This document shows positions 1-4,961 of a stretch of 5,598 nt of DNA, piece by piece. The notes under the pieces were generated by a model. That model saw nothing but the letters and a program-made list of their open reading frames with translations. It had not been told where the DNA came from and ran no database searches. The stretch's first letter is position 1; each line of letters opens with the position of its first letter. The position numbers and the translations under genes were made by a program. Source of the stretch: Thermoleophilaceae bacterium (lineage in GTDB: Bacteria; Actinomycetota; Thermoleophilia; Solirubrobacterales; Thermoleophilaceae); contig JACCUO010000043.1 in NCBI GenBank assembly GCA_013811765.1, positions 1 to 5,598 on the forward strand, in the 5' to 3' direction.

Positions 1-72
1 CCACGGAAGCTCCGGCGGCCACGGAAGCTCCGGCGGCCACGGAAGCTCCGGCGGCCACGGAAGCTCCGGCGG
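1..72 (+). repeat. 18-bp in-frame tandem repeat (four perfect copies, continues off left edge)
   Basis: The unit CCACGGAAGCTCCGGCGG occurs at 1-18, 19-36, 37-54 and 55-72 with no mismatch. The array then degenerates into CCGCCGATG. It is read in the helicase frame as Thr-Glu-Ala-Pro-Ala-Ala repeated. Because synonymous positions are also identical, the copies probably arose by recent slippage or unequal exchange. Since 18 is a multiple of three, copy-number change keeps the frame open and only alters the length of the flexible linker before the RNA-binding domain. Total copy number is unknown because the array starts outside the window. Confidence 0.95.
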
Positions 73-389
73 CCGCCGATGCGCCCGAGCCCGAAGAGCG
101 TCCCCAGCCACGCCGGCCGCGCCACACCAAGCCGCGCCGAACCGGGGTGGGCCCAACCGCCAAGTTGATCGTGGGCGCGGGTCGTGCGCAGGGTTTCGAG
201 CCCGCCGACCTCGTGGGGGCGATCGTCGATCACTCGCACCTGGATGGAGAGGACGTCCGCAACGTGCGGGTGCTCGAGCGCTTCAGCTTTGCCGAGGTGC
301 CCGCCGACCGGGCTGCCGAGGTCGTGGAGAAGGTCACTGGAAACGAGGTCCGGGGCGTATCGCTCCGGCTGGAGGTCGCCAAGCGATGA
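1..389 (+). CDS. DEAD-box RNA helicase, C-terminal fragment with DbpA-like RNA-binding domain (5' partial)
   Basis: Only the last 128 codons are in the window; the helicase core lies off the left edge. Visible residues 1-24 are four perfect TEAPAA repeats. Residues 25-48 are a Pro/Arg/Lys-rich basic linker (for example RPQPRRPRHTKPRR). Residues 50-126 match the DbpA C-terminal RNA-binding fold as I know it: a KLIVGAGR strand, the F-x-P-x-D-L-V-G-A-I helix, the ERFSFAEVP strand, and the closing RGVSLRLEV strand. In this family the domain tethers a DEAD-box ATPase to structured RNA (23S rRNA hairpin 92 for Escherichia coli DbpA), so a role in ribosome assembly or RNA remodelling is likely, though the rRNA target is inferred. 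The stop TGA at 387-389 overlaps the next start as ATGA, implying co-translation with the cyclophilin. It could instead be another DbpA-domain protein, but the disordered Ala/Pro linker followed by this domain at the extreme C-terminus is typical of actinobacterial DEAD-box helicases. Confidence 0.85.
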   Translation, partial: TEAPAATEAPAATEAPAATEAPAAADAPEPEERPQPRRPRHTKPRRTGVGPTAKLIVGAGRAQGFEPADLVGAIVDHSHLDGEDVRNVRVLERFSFAEVPADRAAEVVEKVTGNEVRGVSLRLEVAKR

Positions 390-847
390 GTCAGGCAACG
401 ATGCACACCAACCACGGCCCGGTCGTGATCGAGCTGTTTGACGAGGATGCGCCAAAGACGGTCGAGAACTTTCGCAAGCTGGCGAGCGACGGGTACTACG
501 ACGGCCTCTCCTTCCACCGAGTGATCAAGGACTTCATGGTCCAGGGTGGCTGCCCGCAGGGCACGGGCATGGGCGGACCGGGCTACACCTTCGAGGATGA
601 GCCGAACGAGCACAAGATCGTCCGGGGCGCCCTCGCGATGGCGAACTCGGGGCCGAACACCAACGGCTCGCAGTTCTTCCTCGTGACCAAGGACGCAGCC
701 CCATGGCTCGACGGCAAGCACACCGTCTTCGGCCAGGTGACCTCAGGCATGGAGGCGGTCGACGCGATCGAGGGCCTCCCTACCGGCCGGGGGGACAAGC
801 CGACCGAGCCCGCGATCCTCGAGCGGGTGGAGCTCGCCGAGGTCTGA
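386..847 (+). CDS. Cyclophilin-type peptidyl-prolyl cis-trans isomerase
   Basis: A 153-residue, single-domain cytoplasmic cyclophilin with no signal peptide, the normal size for short bacterial members. It catalyses cis-trans isomerisation of X-Pro bonds during protein folding. Active-site residues are all visible: F43-H44-R45 in the SFHRVI strand (Arg45 equals human CypA Arg55), F50-M51-x-Q53 in DFMVQGG, the MANSGPNTNGSQFF segment with Gln96 and Phe98, and W107-L-D-G-K-H112 (CypA Trp121 and His126). It should therefore be active. The start ATG overlaps the helicase stop (ATGA), with GGAGG at 371-375 ten bases upstream. ATG 401 is an alternative start five codons in, but the family commonly begins MSQAT, so 386 is preferred. 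The next gene starts two bases after the stop. Confidence 0.96.
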   Translation: MSQATMHTNHGPVVIELFDEDAPKTVENFRKLASDGYYDGLSFHRVIKDFMVQGGCPQGTGMGGPGYTFEDEPNEHKIVRGALAMANSGPNTNGSQFFLVTKDAAPWLDGKHTVFGQVTSGMEAVDAIEGLPTGRGDKPTEPAILERVELAEV

Positions 848-849
848 GC

Positions 850-1164
850 GTGCCGGAGGTCGAGCTGCTGTGGTGGGAGGGGTGCCCGTCGACCGAGAAG
901 GCACTCGCCACCCTGCGCGATGTGCTCGCCGAGGAGGGGCTCGACCCCGACTCCGTAGTCCAGCGCAAGGTGCGGACCGACGGTGAGGCCGAGAGCGAGG
1001 GCTTCATCGGCTCCCCGACGATTCGCATCGGCGGCGTGGAGGTGGCGCCGGTGGAGAACGAGCCCGCGGGGCTGACCTGCCGCGTCTACCGCCTGCGCGA
1101 CGGACGGATGTCGCCCGCGCCCGACCCGGAGGACATCCGCGAGGTCATCAGGAGGGTCACTTGA
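850..1164 (+). CDS. Small thioredoxin-fold protein with CPST motif
   Basis: A 104-residue protein starting at GTG, two bases after the cyclophilin stop, with GAGG at 839-842 as a plausible ribosome site. The open frame extends further upstream inside the cyclophilin gene, but the Val-Pro-Glu-Val start gives a natural first beta strand (VELLWWEGCP). Cys12-Pro-Ser-Thr sits at the expected redox-active position after strand 1. GSPTIRIGG (54-62) carries the cis-Pro loop (Pro56) and the next strand. A second cysteine lies at Cys77 in GLTCRVY, so this is not a classic CxxC protein; Cys12 could act as a monothiol or pair with Cys77. The GSPT...GLTCR...DG pattern matches small thioredoxin-like proteins of high-GC bacteria that have no established role. 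A thiol-redox or metal-handling role is an inference from the fold and the redoxin that follows. Confidence 0.8.
   Translation: MPEVELLWWEGCPSTEKALATLRDVLAEEGLDPDSVVQRKVRTDGEAESEGFIGSPTIRIGGVEVAPVENEPAGLTCRVYRLRDGRMSPAPDPEDIREVIRRVT
1151..1156 (+). promoter_or_regulatory. Shine-Dalgarno GGAGGG that fixes the TTG start of the redoxin
   Basis: GGAGGG lies four bases before the TTG at 1161, inside the last codons of the preceding gene. No ATG or GTG gives a comparable N-terminus, so this site supports the rare TTG start. Confidence 0.7.
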
Positions 1165-1697
1165 AGATCGGGGATGTCGCGCCCGCGTTCGAGCTGCCAG
1201 CCGCCGAGGGTGGCACCGCAGCCACGTTCTCGCCGGAGGAGGACCGCACCGATGCCGTTCCCACCGCGGTCGTCTTCACGTGCAACCACTGCCCCTACGC
1301 CCTCGCGTGGCATGACCGGCTGCTCGCCGTGGCGCGCGACTACGAGGGCCGCGCGCGGGTGCTGCTCGTGAACCCCAACGACGCGGAGCGCTATCCGCGC
1401 GACTCCTTCGACGCGATGAAGGAGAGGGTCGAGGCCGACGGCGGCTGGCCCGCGCCCTACCTGCGTGACGAGTCGCAGGAGGTGGCCCGCGCCTACGGGG
1501 CCGAAAAGACTCCTGACGTCTTCCTCCTGGAAACCGACGGCCGGCTGCGCTACCGCGGCGCGCCCGACGCGGACTACGAGGATCCCTCGCAGGATGCCGC
1601 CTGGCTGCGCGGCGCGCTCGACGCCGTGCTCGGCGGGCGCGACCCTCAGCCCGCCGAGACCCACCCGGTGGGCTGCAGCGTCAAGTGGTCGCAGTAG
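1161..1697 (+). CDS. Thioredoxin-fold redoxin (AhpC/TSA-like, CNHCPY type)
   Basis: A 178-residue cytoplasmic redoxin. MKIGDVAPAFELP opens like peroxiredoxins and TlpA-type redoxins. The strand VVFTCNHCPY carries Cys41-x-x-Cys44 in a CNHCP context, typical of the PRX-like1 group (cd02969 type). Pro118 in KTPDVFLL is the cis-Pro opposite the active site. The C-terminus (PVGCSVKW) has a third cysteine, Cys172, in the G-C-S-x-K-W tail that recurs in this group. The protein probably performs dithiol-disulphide exchange or peroxide reduction; the physiological substrate is not known for the group. The start is TTG, overlapping the previous stop as TTGA, with GGAGGG upstream. The downstream transporter begins 13 bases before this stop. 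With no signal peptide or lipobox, it should act in the cytoplasm. Confidence 0.9.
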   Translation: MKIGDVAPAFELPAAEGGTAATFSPEEDRTDAVPTAVVFTCNHCPYALAWHDRLLAVARDYEGRARVLLVNPNDAERYPRDSFDAMKERVEADGGWPAPYLRDESQEVARAYGAEKTPDVFLLETDGRLRYRGAPDADYEDPSQDAAWLRGALDAVLGGRDPQPAETHPVGCSVKWSQ

Positions 1698-2524
1698 CGC
1701 TCGGACTCGCAGCTGGGATCTCCTGGGGAGTCGCCGACTTCCTCGGCGGCCTGAAGAGCCGGCAGCTGAACGTGGTGGCGGTGCTGGTCATCTCCCAGGC
1801 CGCCGGGGCCCTGCTCGTCGGCTTGATCGTCGCGGCGCGCGGTCAAGGGCCACCCGAGCTGCACTTCCTCCTCTACGGCGTGCTCGGGGGAGTGGCCGGC
1901 CTGGTGGGACTGGCCGCCTTCTACCGCGGCATGGCGGTCGGGGCGATGGCGGTGGTGGCACCGATCTCGGCGACGGGCGCGGCGATCCCCGTCGCGGTCG
2001 GCCTGTCCACGGGAGACCGGCCGAGCGCAATTCAGGTGGTCGGCCTCGTGCTCGCCATGGTGGGCGTCGTGCTCGCCTCGCGGGAGGGAGGCGAGGGCGC
2101 AGGAGGGGCCCGGCTGGCCGCTGGGACCGGCCTTGCCCTCGTGGCCGCACTCGGGTTTGGCGCCTTCTTCGTCGGGCTTGATGCCGCGAGCGACGGCGAC
2201 GTGCTCTGGGCGTTGCTCGCGGCACGCTCTTTCGACGTCATCCTCCTGTGCGCGCTGGCGGTAACGCTCGGCCGCGGGGCCCGTATGAGCGCGCGCGACC
2301 TGCGCGACGTGGTGGCCGTCGGACTCCTTGACGTCCTGGCCAATGCCCTGTTCGCCCTCGCCTCCACCCGGGGCCTCGTGAGCCTCGTGGCGGTGCTCGC
2401 CTCGCTCTACCCGGTCGTCACGATCTTCCTGGCCCGCCTGGTCCTGAAGGAACGCATCCGCGCAAGTCAGGGCGCCGGGGTTGCGCTGGCGCTCGTCGGC
2501 GTGGCGGCGATCGCCTCGGGCTGA
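1685..2524 (+). CDS. EamA/DMT-family transporter, 10 predicted membrane helices
   Basis: A 279-residue integral membrane protein of the drug/metabolite transporter superfamily, built from two five-helix EamA repeats. Hydrophobic segments lie near residues 2-21, 29-51, 60-80, 84-108, 116-132, 147-167, 172-196, 207-228, 231-253 and 262-278. Family features include ISWGVADFLGG in helix 1 and VVAPISATGAAIPV in helix 4. In the second half, the region before LKERI (residues 254-258) and the closing Q-x-x-G-x-x-L-x-x-x-G helix are also typical. It likely moves a small metabolite across the inner membrane; substrate and direction cannot be read from sequence. GTG 1685 gives a good first helix and overlaps the redoxin stop by 13 bases, suggesting translational coupling. 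No clear Shine-Dalgarno is visible, so the exact start is less certain than the gene. Confidence 0.93.
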   Translation: MVAVALGLAAGISWGVADFLGGLKSRQLNVVAVLVISQAAGALLVGLIVAARGQGPPELHFLLYGVLGGVAGLVGLAAFYRGMAVGAMAVVAPISATGAAIPVAVGLSTGDRPSAIQVVGLVLAMVGVVLASREGGEGAGGARLAAGTGLALVAALGFGAFFVGLDAASDGDVLWALLAARSFDVILLCALAVTLGRGARMSARDLRDVVAVGLLDVLANALFALASTRGLVSLVAVLASLYPVVTIFLARLVLKERIRASQGAGVALALVGVAAIASG

Positions 2525-2529
2525 GTGTC

Positions 2530-2566
2530 GGATGGCCGAGCCCGCGGTCAGCGCTGCGCGCCATCC
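2530..2566. terminator. Possible bidirectional terminator hairpin between convergent genes
   Basis: GGATGGC at 2530-2536 pairs perfectly with GCCATCC at 2560-2566, a 7-bp stem with a 23-base GC-rich loop, spanning the 23-bp gap between the transporter stop and the HAD stop. There is no T run on either strand and the loop is long, so this is weak evidence. Confidence 0.25.
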
Positions 2567-3282
2567 AGGCCGAGGCCGGTGAGCAGGGCGCCGAGGTCGG
2601 TCAGGTCATCGAGCACCGTGTCGGCGCCGGCCTGCTCGAGCTCCCGCGCCGTGTACGGCCCCGTGGCCACGGCCACGATCCGCGCGCCGGCGGCGTGCGC
2701 CGCGTCCACGTCGAGCGGGGTGTCACCGACAAGCACGGTGTCCGCGGGGTGGACCCGCACGTCGTGCTTGGCCAGCGTCTTTCGCCGGGCCACCTGCACG
2801 AGCTCGGAGCGCGTGCCGTGGTCGGATCCATACCCTCCGAGGTCGAGTTCCACGAGTGGGTCGAGGCCGAAGGCCGCCAGCTTGATCTTGGCGTTCGGCT
2901 CGATGTTGCCCGTCACGAGCGACTGGAGGACCCCGGGGGTATTGCCGATCTCGATCAGGGCCTCACGCACTCCCGGCTGTGGATGGCCGTGTGCGGCCAT
3001 GAGCTCGCGACGCTGCGAGAGCGCCGCGGTCATCTCCTCGAACATGCGCGGAAGCAGGTTCTCCGGCCCCGGCACCCCGTTACGCTCGAGTAAATCGAGG
3101 CCGATCGCGGGGTCGGTGCGACCCGCCATCGGAACATCGTCGACTGCCGGCGGCCGCCCGAGAACTGCCTCGAAGGCGTGCATGAACGCCGCGCGGCCCT
3201 GACCGGCGGTGTTCACGAGGGTGCCGTCGATGTCCCAGAGCACAAGGTGCACGTCAGGCCTGCCGGGCCGGCTGCGGCGCAT
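2548..3282 (-). CDS. HAD-superfamily hydrolase, phosphoglycolate phosphatase-like
   Basis: A 244-residue cytoplasmic phosphohydrolase with all four HAD motifs. Motif I is D17-I-D19-G-T-L (nucleophile Asp17, acid/base Asp19). A helical C1 cap lies roughly at residues 26-95. Motif II is SLVTGN with Thr124, and motif III is Lys132 or Lys134 in NAKIKLAAFGL. Motif IV is V-G-D187-T-P-L-D191-V-D, which binds magnesium. This is a Gph/PGP-like architecture, so it probably removes phosphate from a small metabolite; the substrate is not predictable. The ATG at 3282 has a modest AGGG six bases upstream. GTG at codon 11 (VHLVLWDIDG) is a credible alternative start, because the first ten residues are Arg/Pro-rich and unlike the family. 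It converges with the transporter, and the membrane microprotein gene lies 26 bp upstream in the same direction. Confidence 0.94.
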   Translation of the reverse strand: MRRSRPGRPDVHLVLWDIDGTLVNTAGQGRAAFMHAFEAVLGRPPAVDDVPMAGRTDPAIGLDLLERNGVPGPENLLPRMFEEMTAALSQRRELMAAHGHPQPGVREALIEIGNTPGVLQSLVTGNIEPNAKIKLAAFGLDPLVELDLGGYGSDHGTRSELVQVARRKTLAKHDVRVHPADTVLVGDTPLDVDAAHAAGARIVAVATGPYTARELEQAGADTVLDDLTDLGALLTGLGLDGAQR

Positions 3283-3308
3283 TCACGCCCTGCCTTGGCC
3301 GGGCGGGA

Positions 3309-3410
3309 TCAGAGGTCGATGACGCCGAGCAGCAACATCAGCAGAATGGTGCCGATCAGCGAGACGAGGATCGAGCCCCCGCAGCCCAGCCGGTTGGAGA
3401 AGAAGAACAT
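3309..3410 (-). CDS. 33-residue single-pass membrane microprotein
   Basis: The frame begins MFFFSNRLGCGG and continues as one hydrophobic helix, about residues 14-31 (ILVSLIGTILLMLLLGVI), ending Asp-Leu-stop. Codon choice supports coding: 32 of 33 third positions are G or C, as in the surrounding genes. The start is ATG. The charged FSNR segment before the helix and the short acidic end suggest an N-in, C-out membrane peptide, with Cys10 and a Gly-rich turn just before the membrane. No clear Shine-Dalgarno precedes the ATG (the upstream stretch reads GTAAGTCCACGTT), so it may be leaderless or weakly translated. It precedes the HAD gene by 26 bp on the same strand and may share its transcript. 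Function is unknown. It is too short for routine gene callers and could be missed; I have seen similar F-F-x-N-R-x-G-C starts in small actinobacterial proteins but cannot verify homology here. Confidence 0.65.
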   Translation of the reverse strand: MFFFSNRLGCGGSILVSLIGTILLMLLLGVIDL

Positions 3411-3557
3411 AACGTGGACTTACCCGGATGTTCTCCGGCCAACCGTCGGGGCCCGCCGGACGAGGCGCCTCGCCGAAGGGCCGGACCCCGCCGGCGATCC
3501 TCGGCCCACATGTGCGAGAGTCGTGCCAACGTCCATCACTAGGAGAGGAGCGCGGAT
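3411..3557. promoter_or_regulatory. Divergent intergenic region between microprotein and dodecin genes
   Basis: These 147 bp must carry promoters for the - strand microprotein/HAD pair and the + strand dodecin gene. No convincing -35/-10 pair is visible in either direction. It contains a perfect 12-bp palindrome, CGAGGCGCCTCG, at 3461-3472 and an 8-bp palindrome, CACATGTG, at 3507-3514, either of which could be an operator. Such short palindromes are expected by chance in GC-rich DNA, so this is only a location to test. Confidence 0.35.
3541..3550 (+). promoter_or_regulatory. Shine-Dalgarno of the dodecin gene
   Basis: AGGAGAGGAG ends seven bases before the ATG at 3558, giving two overlapping GGAG-type matches to the 16S rRNA tail. 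This indicates strong translation initiation and fixes the dodecin start. Confidence 0.8.
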
Positions 3558-3773
3558 ATGCCCGAGAGCGTCTATCGCGTGACCGAGGTCATTGGAACCA
3601 GCACCGAGTCCTGGGAGGCGGCTGCAAAGGGTGCGGTCGAGACGGCAGCCAAGTCGGTTCGCGATCTCCGCGTGGCGGAGGTGCTTCGCCAAGACGTGGT
3701 GATCGAGAACGGGACCGTGAAGGGATACCGGATCCGTTTGGCCATCTCGTTCAAGTACGAGGGCCGCGAATAG
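3558..3773 (+). CDS. Dodecin family protein lacking the flavin-stacking Trp
   Basis: A 71-residue protein of dodecin length and pattern: strand 1 VYRVTEVIGTS, one amphipathic helix (SWEAAAKGAVETAAKSV), then two strands, LRVAEVLRQDVVI and VKGYRIRLAISFKYEG. Dodecins form hollow 12-mers that store or buffer flavins in the cytoplasm. Aligned by eye to the Halobacterium dodecin, the flavin-sandwiching Trp36 (in VVWAEV) corresponds to Val39 here (LRVAEV), and the flavin-contacting Gln55 corresponds to Arg58. The only Trp (Trp19) lies at the helix start. Flavin binding may therefore be weak, altered or absent, and it may bind another ligand or CoA. The gene is monocistronic, with a strong ribosome site, divergent from the microprotein gene and followed by a GC-rich hairpin before the convergent dehydrogenase. 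Confidence 0.92.
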   Translation: MPESVYRVTEVIGTSTESWEAAAKGAVETAAKSVRDLRVAEVLRQDVVIENGTVKGYRIRLAISFKYEGRE

Positions 3774-3797
3774 GCCGGCCAACGGTCGCAGGGGCCG

Positions 3798-3817
3798 GCG
3801 GGGGCCGGTGCCCCCGC
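3798..3817. terminator. GC-rich terminator-like hairpin between dodecin and SDR genes
   Basis: GCGGGGGC (3798-3805), a CGGT loop, and GCCCCCGC (3810-3817) form a perfect 8-bp stem. It sits in the 59-bp gap between two convergent genes, where a bidirectional terminator is expected. There is no T tract on either side, so it would be the U-less type often found in high-GC actinobacteria, or only a transcript-end stabiliser. Confidence 0.55.
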
Positions 3818-3832
3818 TCACCGCCCGCCCGG

Positions 3833-4420
3833 TCAACCGCGTCCCGTGACCAGGCGCTTGGTGAGCCTGGCCAGCGGCTGTGCCGCACGCGGTGAGAGCC
3901 TCCTCAGGGCCCAGTTGGGAACCACGTGGTGGCGCGGCACCGTGCGGATCAGCTTCTTGTGCACGATCGCATCGACCACCGCCTCCGCCACCACGTCAGG
4001 CGAGGCGCCGAAACGCTCGTAGAAGCGCTGGATCCTGTCCCTGCGCCCGGCGAGCTTTCCCTGCAGCTGGGCGGCCGGGATCAGCGGGGTGTTGATGATG
4101 CCGGGGCAGATCGCGCTGACATGGATGCCCTTCGGCGCGAGCTCCGCGTTCAGTGCCTCGCTCAACCCGACGACCGCCTGTTTTGAAGTGCAGTAGGGAG
4201 CCATGTCGGCGACGGCCACGAGGCCGGCCAGCGAGCCCATGTTCACGACGTGGCCGGAACGTCCCTGCCGGAGCATCCGCGGCACGAAGGAGTGGATGCA
4301 GTGGACGACGCCCATCAGGTTGACGCCGAGGACGCGCTGCCACTCGCCGAGGGTCGTCTCCTCCACCGCGCCGGTTACGACGGCGACGTGCCCGGTGAAG
4401 TCCCTCTCAACAGCCGGCAT
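3833..4420 (-). pseudogene. Short-chain dehydrogenase/reductase with internal in-frame deletion of the Rossmann core
   Basis: A 195-residue open frame, whereas classical SDRs of this kind are about 250-290 residues. The N-terminus FTGHVAVVTGA (8-18) is the first Rossmann strand, but it runs straight into VEETTLGEWQRVLGVNLMG (19-37), which normally lies after the NNAG motif. The rest of the TGxxxGxG cofactor loop, the strand carrying the cofactor-specificity acidic residue, and NNAG are all missing, roughly 80-90 residues. The catalytic half is intact: Asn34, Ser63 (NMGSLAG), Tyr76-x-x-x-Lys80 (YCTSK), and CPGIINTP. Without the glycine loop NAD(P) binding should fail, so the product is probably inactive. 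The junction is at about 4366/4367. The frame is open throughout, so the deletion is recent, tolerated, or an assembly error. No start codon lies further upstream in this frame before a stop at about 4496-4498, and no good ribosome site precedes the ATG. Confidence 0.75.
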
Positions 4421-4464
4421 GGAGGTGAACGTATAGGCGCGTGGCCATAAGTGCGCTAACGACC

Positions 4465-4492
4465 TTGTGCATGTAGGTCCCGCGCATATAGT
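4465..4492 (+). promoter_or_regulatory. Sigma-70-type promoter for the STAS gene
   Basis: A -35 box TTGTGC (4465-4470) and a -10 box TATAGT (4487-4492) are separated by 16 bp. The -10 matches five of six consensus bases and stands out as an AT-rich island in this GC-rich DNA. Transcription would start near 4499, leaving a leader of about 33 nt before the TTG leader frame. It lies in the 4421-4531 gap between divergent genes. On the opposite strand, a CCTATAC stretch at 4431-4437 could be a weak -10 for the dehydrogenase. Confidence 0.6.
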
Positions 4493-4518
4493 GTGTCACC
4501 GGTCGAGGCCCTGGACCT

Positions 4519-4525
4519 GGGGAGG
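4519..4525 (+). promoter_or_regulatory. Strong Shine-Dalgarno GGGGAGG serving a TTG leader frame
   Basis: GGGGAGG is followed by six bases and then TTG at 4532, ideal spacing. This site is about 47 bases from the STAS GTG start, too far to serve it directly, which argues that the short TTG frame is translated. Confidence 0.6.
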
Positions 4526-4531
4526 TTTGCG

Positions 4532-4576
4532 TTGAAGCTGTCATTACCGGCCGTTCCCGTGTTCGGGGAGCAGTGA
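4532..4576 (+). CDS. Putative 14-codon leader peptide overlapping the STAS start
   Basis: TTG at 4532 opens a frame encoding MKLSLPAVPVFGEQ, ending in TGA at 4574-4576. Its last base-step forms GTGA with the STAS start, so ribosomes terminating here could reinitiate on the STAS frame. It has a near-ideal Shine-Dalgarno and a promoter about 40 bp upstream. It contains a rare TTA codon and a TCA codon, unusual in this high-GC setting. It has no run of one amino acid that would suggest classical attenuation and no alternative hairpins I can see. The peptide itself may matter less than the act of translating it. The alternative is a sequencing indel that has separated a true TTG start from the STAS frame. 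Confidence 0.45.
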   Translation: MKLSLPAVPVFGEQ

Positions 4577-4917
4577 AGCCGCCCAGCGCCGACGACGAGC
4601 GGTGCTTCAGCCTCGAGGCGAAGAGGGACGGCACGACCCTCTGCCTCAAGCTGGCGGGCGAGTTCGACTGGGCTGTGACCGGCCACGTCGAGGGCGCGCT
4701 CGAGCACGGCTGCGATATCTCTCTAAAGCACGTCGTCTTTGATCTGAGCGCGCTCACGTTCATCGACCTCTCCGGCCTGAAGGTGATCCTCGAGGCCGAC
4801 GAAGGGGCACAGGCCAAGGGCTTCGACGTGAAGGTCGTAAGACCGCGCAGCCTGGCGAACCGCATCTTCACGCTCACGCGCGCAGGCGAGACGCTGGAGA
4901 TGGCCGACTCTCTCTGA
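4573..4917 (+). CDS. STAS-domain protein, anti-sigma factor antagonist-like
   Basis: A 114-residue single STAS domain of SpoIIAA/RsbV size. A beta strand, TTLCLKLAGEFDW (21-33), is followed by a helix. The signature strand HVVFDLSALTFIDLSGLKVI (53-72) ends in D65-L-S67-G68-L. Ser67 aligns with the serine phosphorylated by anti-sigma kinases in SpoIIAA (Ser58), so switch-type partner regulation is plausible. The C-terminal FDVKVVRPRSLANRIFTLTRAGETLEM is the usual final strand and helix. No anti-sigma kinase or sigma factor is visible, so its partner is unknown. The start is GTG 4573; GGGGAG (4565-4570) lies only two bases upstream, poor spacing, which fits coupling to the preceding short frame. 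mreB begins 62 bp downstream on the same strand. Confidence 0.88.
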   Translation: MKPPSADDERCFSLEAKRDGTTLCLKLAGEFDWAVTGHVEGALEHGCDISLKHVVFDLSALTFIDLSGLKVILEADEGAQAKGFDVKVVRPRSLANRIFTLTRAGETLEMADSL

Positions 4918-4942
4918 ACCCTCCTCCGCGCTTCTGTAGCGT
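4914..4942 (+). promoter_or_regulatory. Weak candidate promoter for mreB
   Basis: CTGAAC (4914-4919) and TAGCGT (4937-4942) are 17 bp apart. The -10 fits the loose TAnnnT pattern and would start transcription about 30 nt before the mreB GTG. The -35 match is poor, so mreB may instead be read from the STAS promoter. Confidence 0.25.
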
Positions 4943-4961
4943 GCGGGCTGGTTGCCCCTGA

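Noticed and set aside
703..849. Upstream extension of the CPST thioredoxin-like frame into the cyclophilin gene
   Set aside because: The added residues are Arg/Gly-rich and lie wholly within the cyclophilin coding region; the GTG at 850 with GAGG upstream gives a normal thioredoxin-fold start.
1465..2181. A long + strand reading frame (238 codons) across the redoxin/transporter junction
   Set aside because: Its protein is an Arg/Gly/Pro-rich low-complexity string with no family pattern, overlapping two well-supported genes; it is a GC-rich shadow frame.
2525..3202. A 225-codon + strand frame antisense to the HAD gene
   Set aside because: Ser/Arg/Pro-rich, no recognisable motif, while the - strand carries all four HAD motifs in order.
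3283..3308. CGCCC/GGGCG inverted repeat between the microprotein and the HAD gene, considered as a terminator
   Set aside because: Only a 5-bp stem, no T run, and it sits immediately before a same-strand start, so it does not convincingly end transcription.
3461..3472. Perfect palindrome CGAGGCGCCTCG considered as a named repressor operator
   Set aside because: A 12-bp palindrome is likely by chance in GC-rich DNA of this length and no regulator gene is adjacent; kept only as a note on the intergenic region.
3435..3788. Near-identical 14-mers CCGGCCAACCGTCG (3435-3448) and CCGGCCAACGGTCG (3775-3788) flanking the dodecin gene, considered as attachment or transposition repeats
   Set aside because: One mismatch over 14 GC-rich bases is expected by chance in a window this size, and there is no integrase or other mobility gene.
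4407..4877. A 156-codon - strand frame antisense to the STAS gene
   Set aside because: It covers the promoter and intergenic region, has no family pattern, and the + strand encodes a clear STAS signature.
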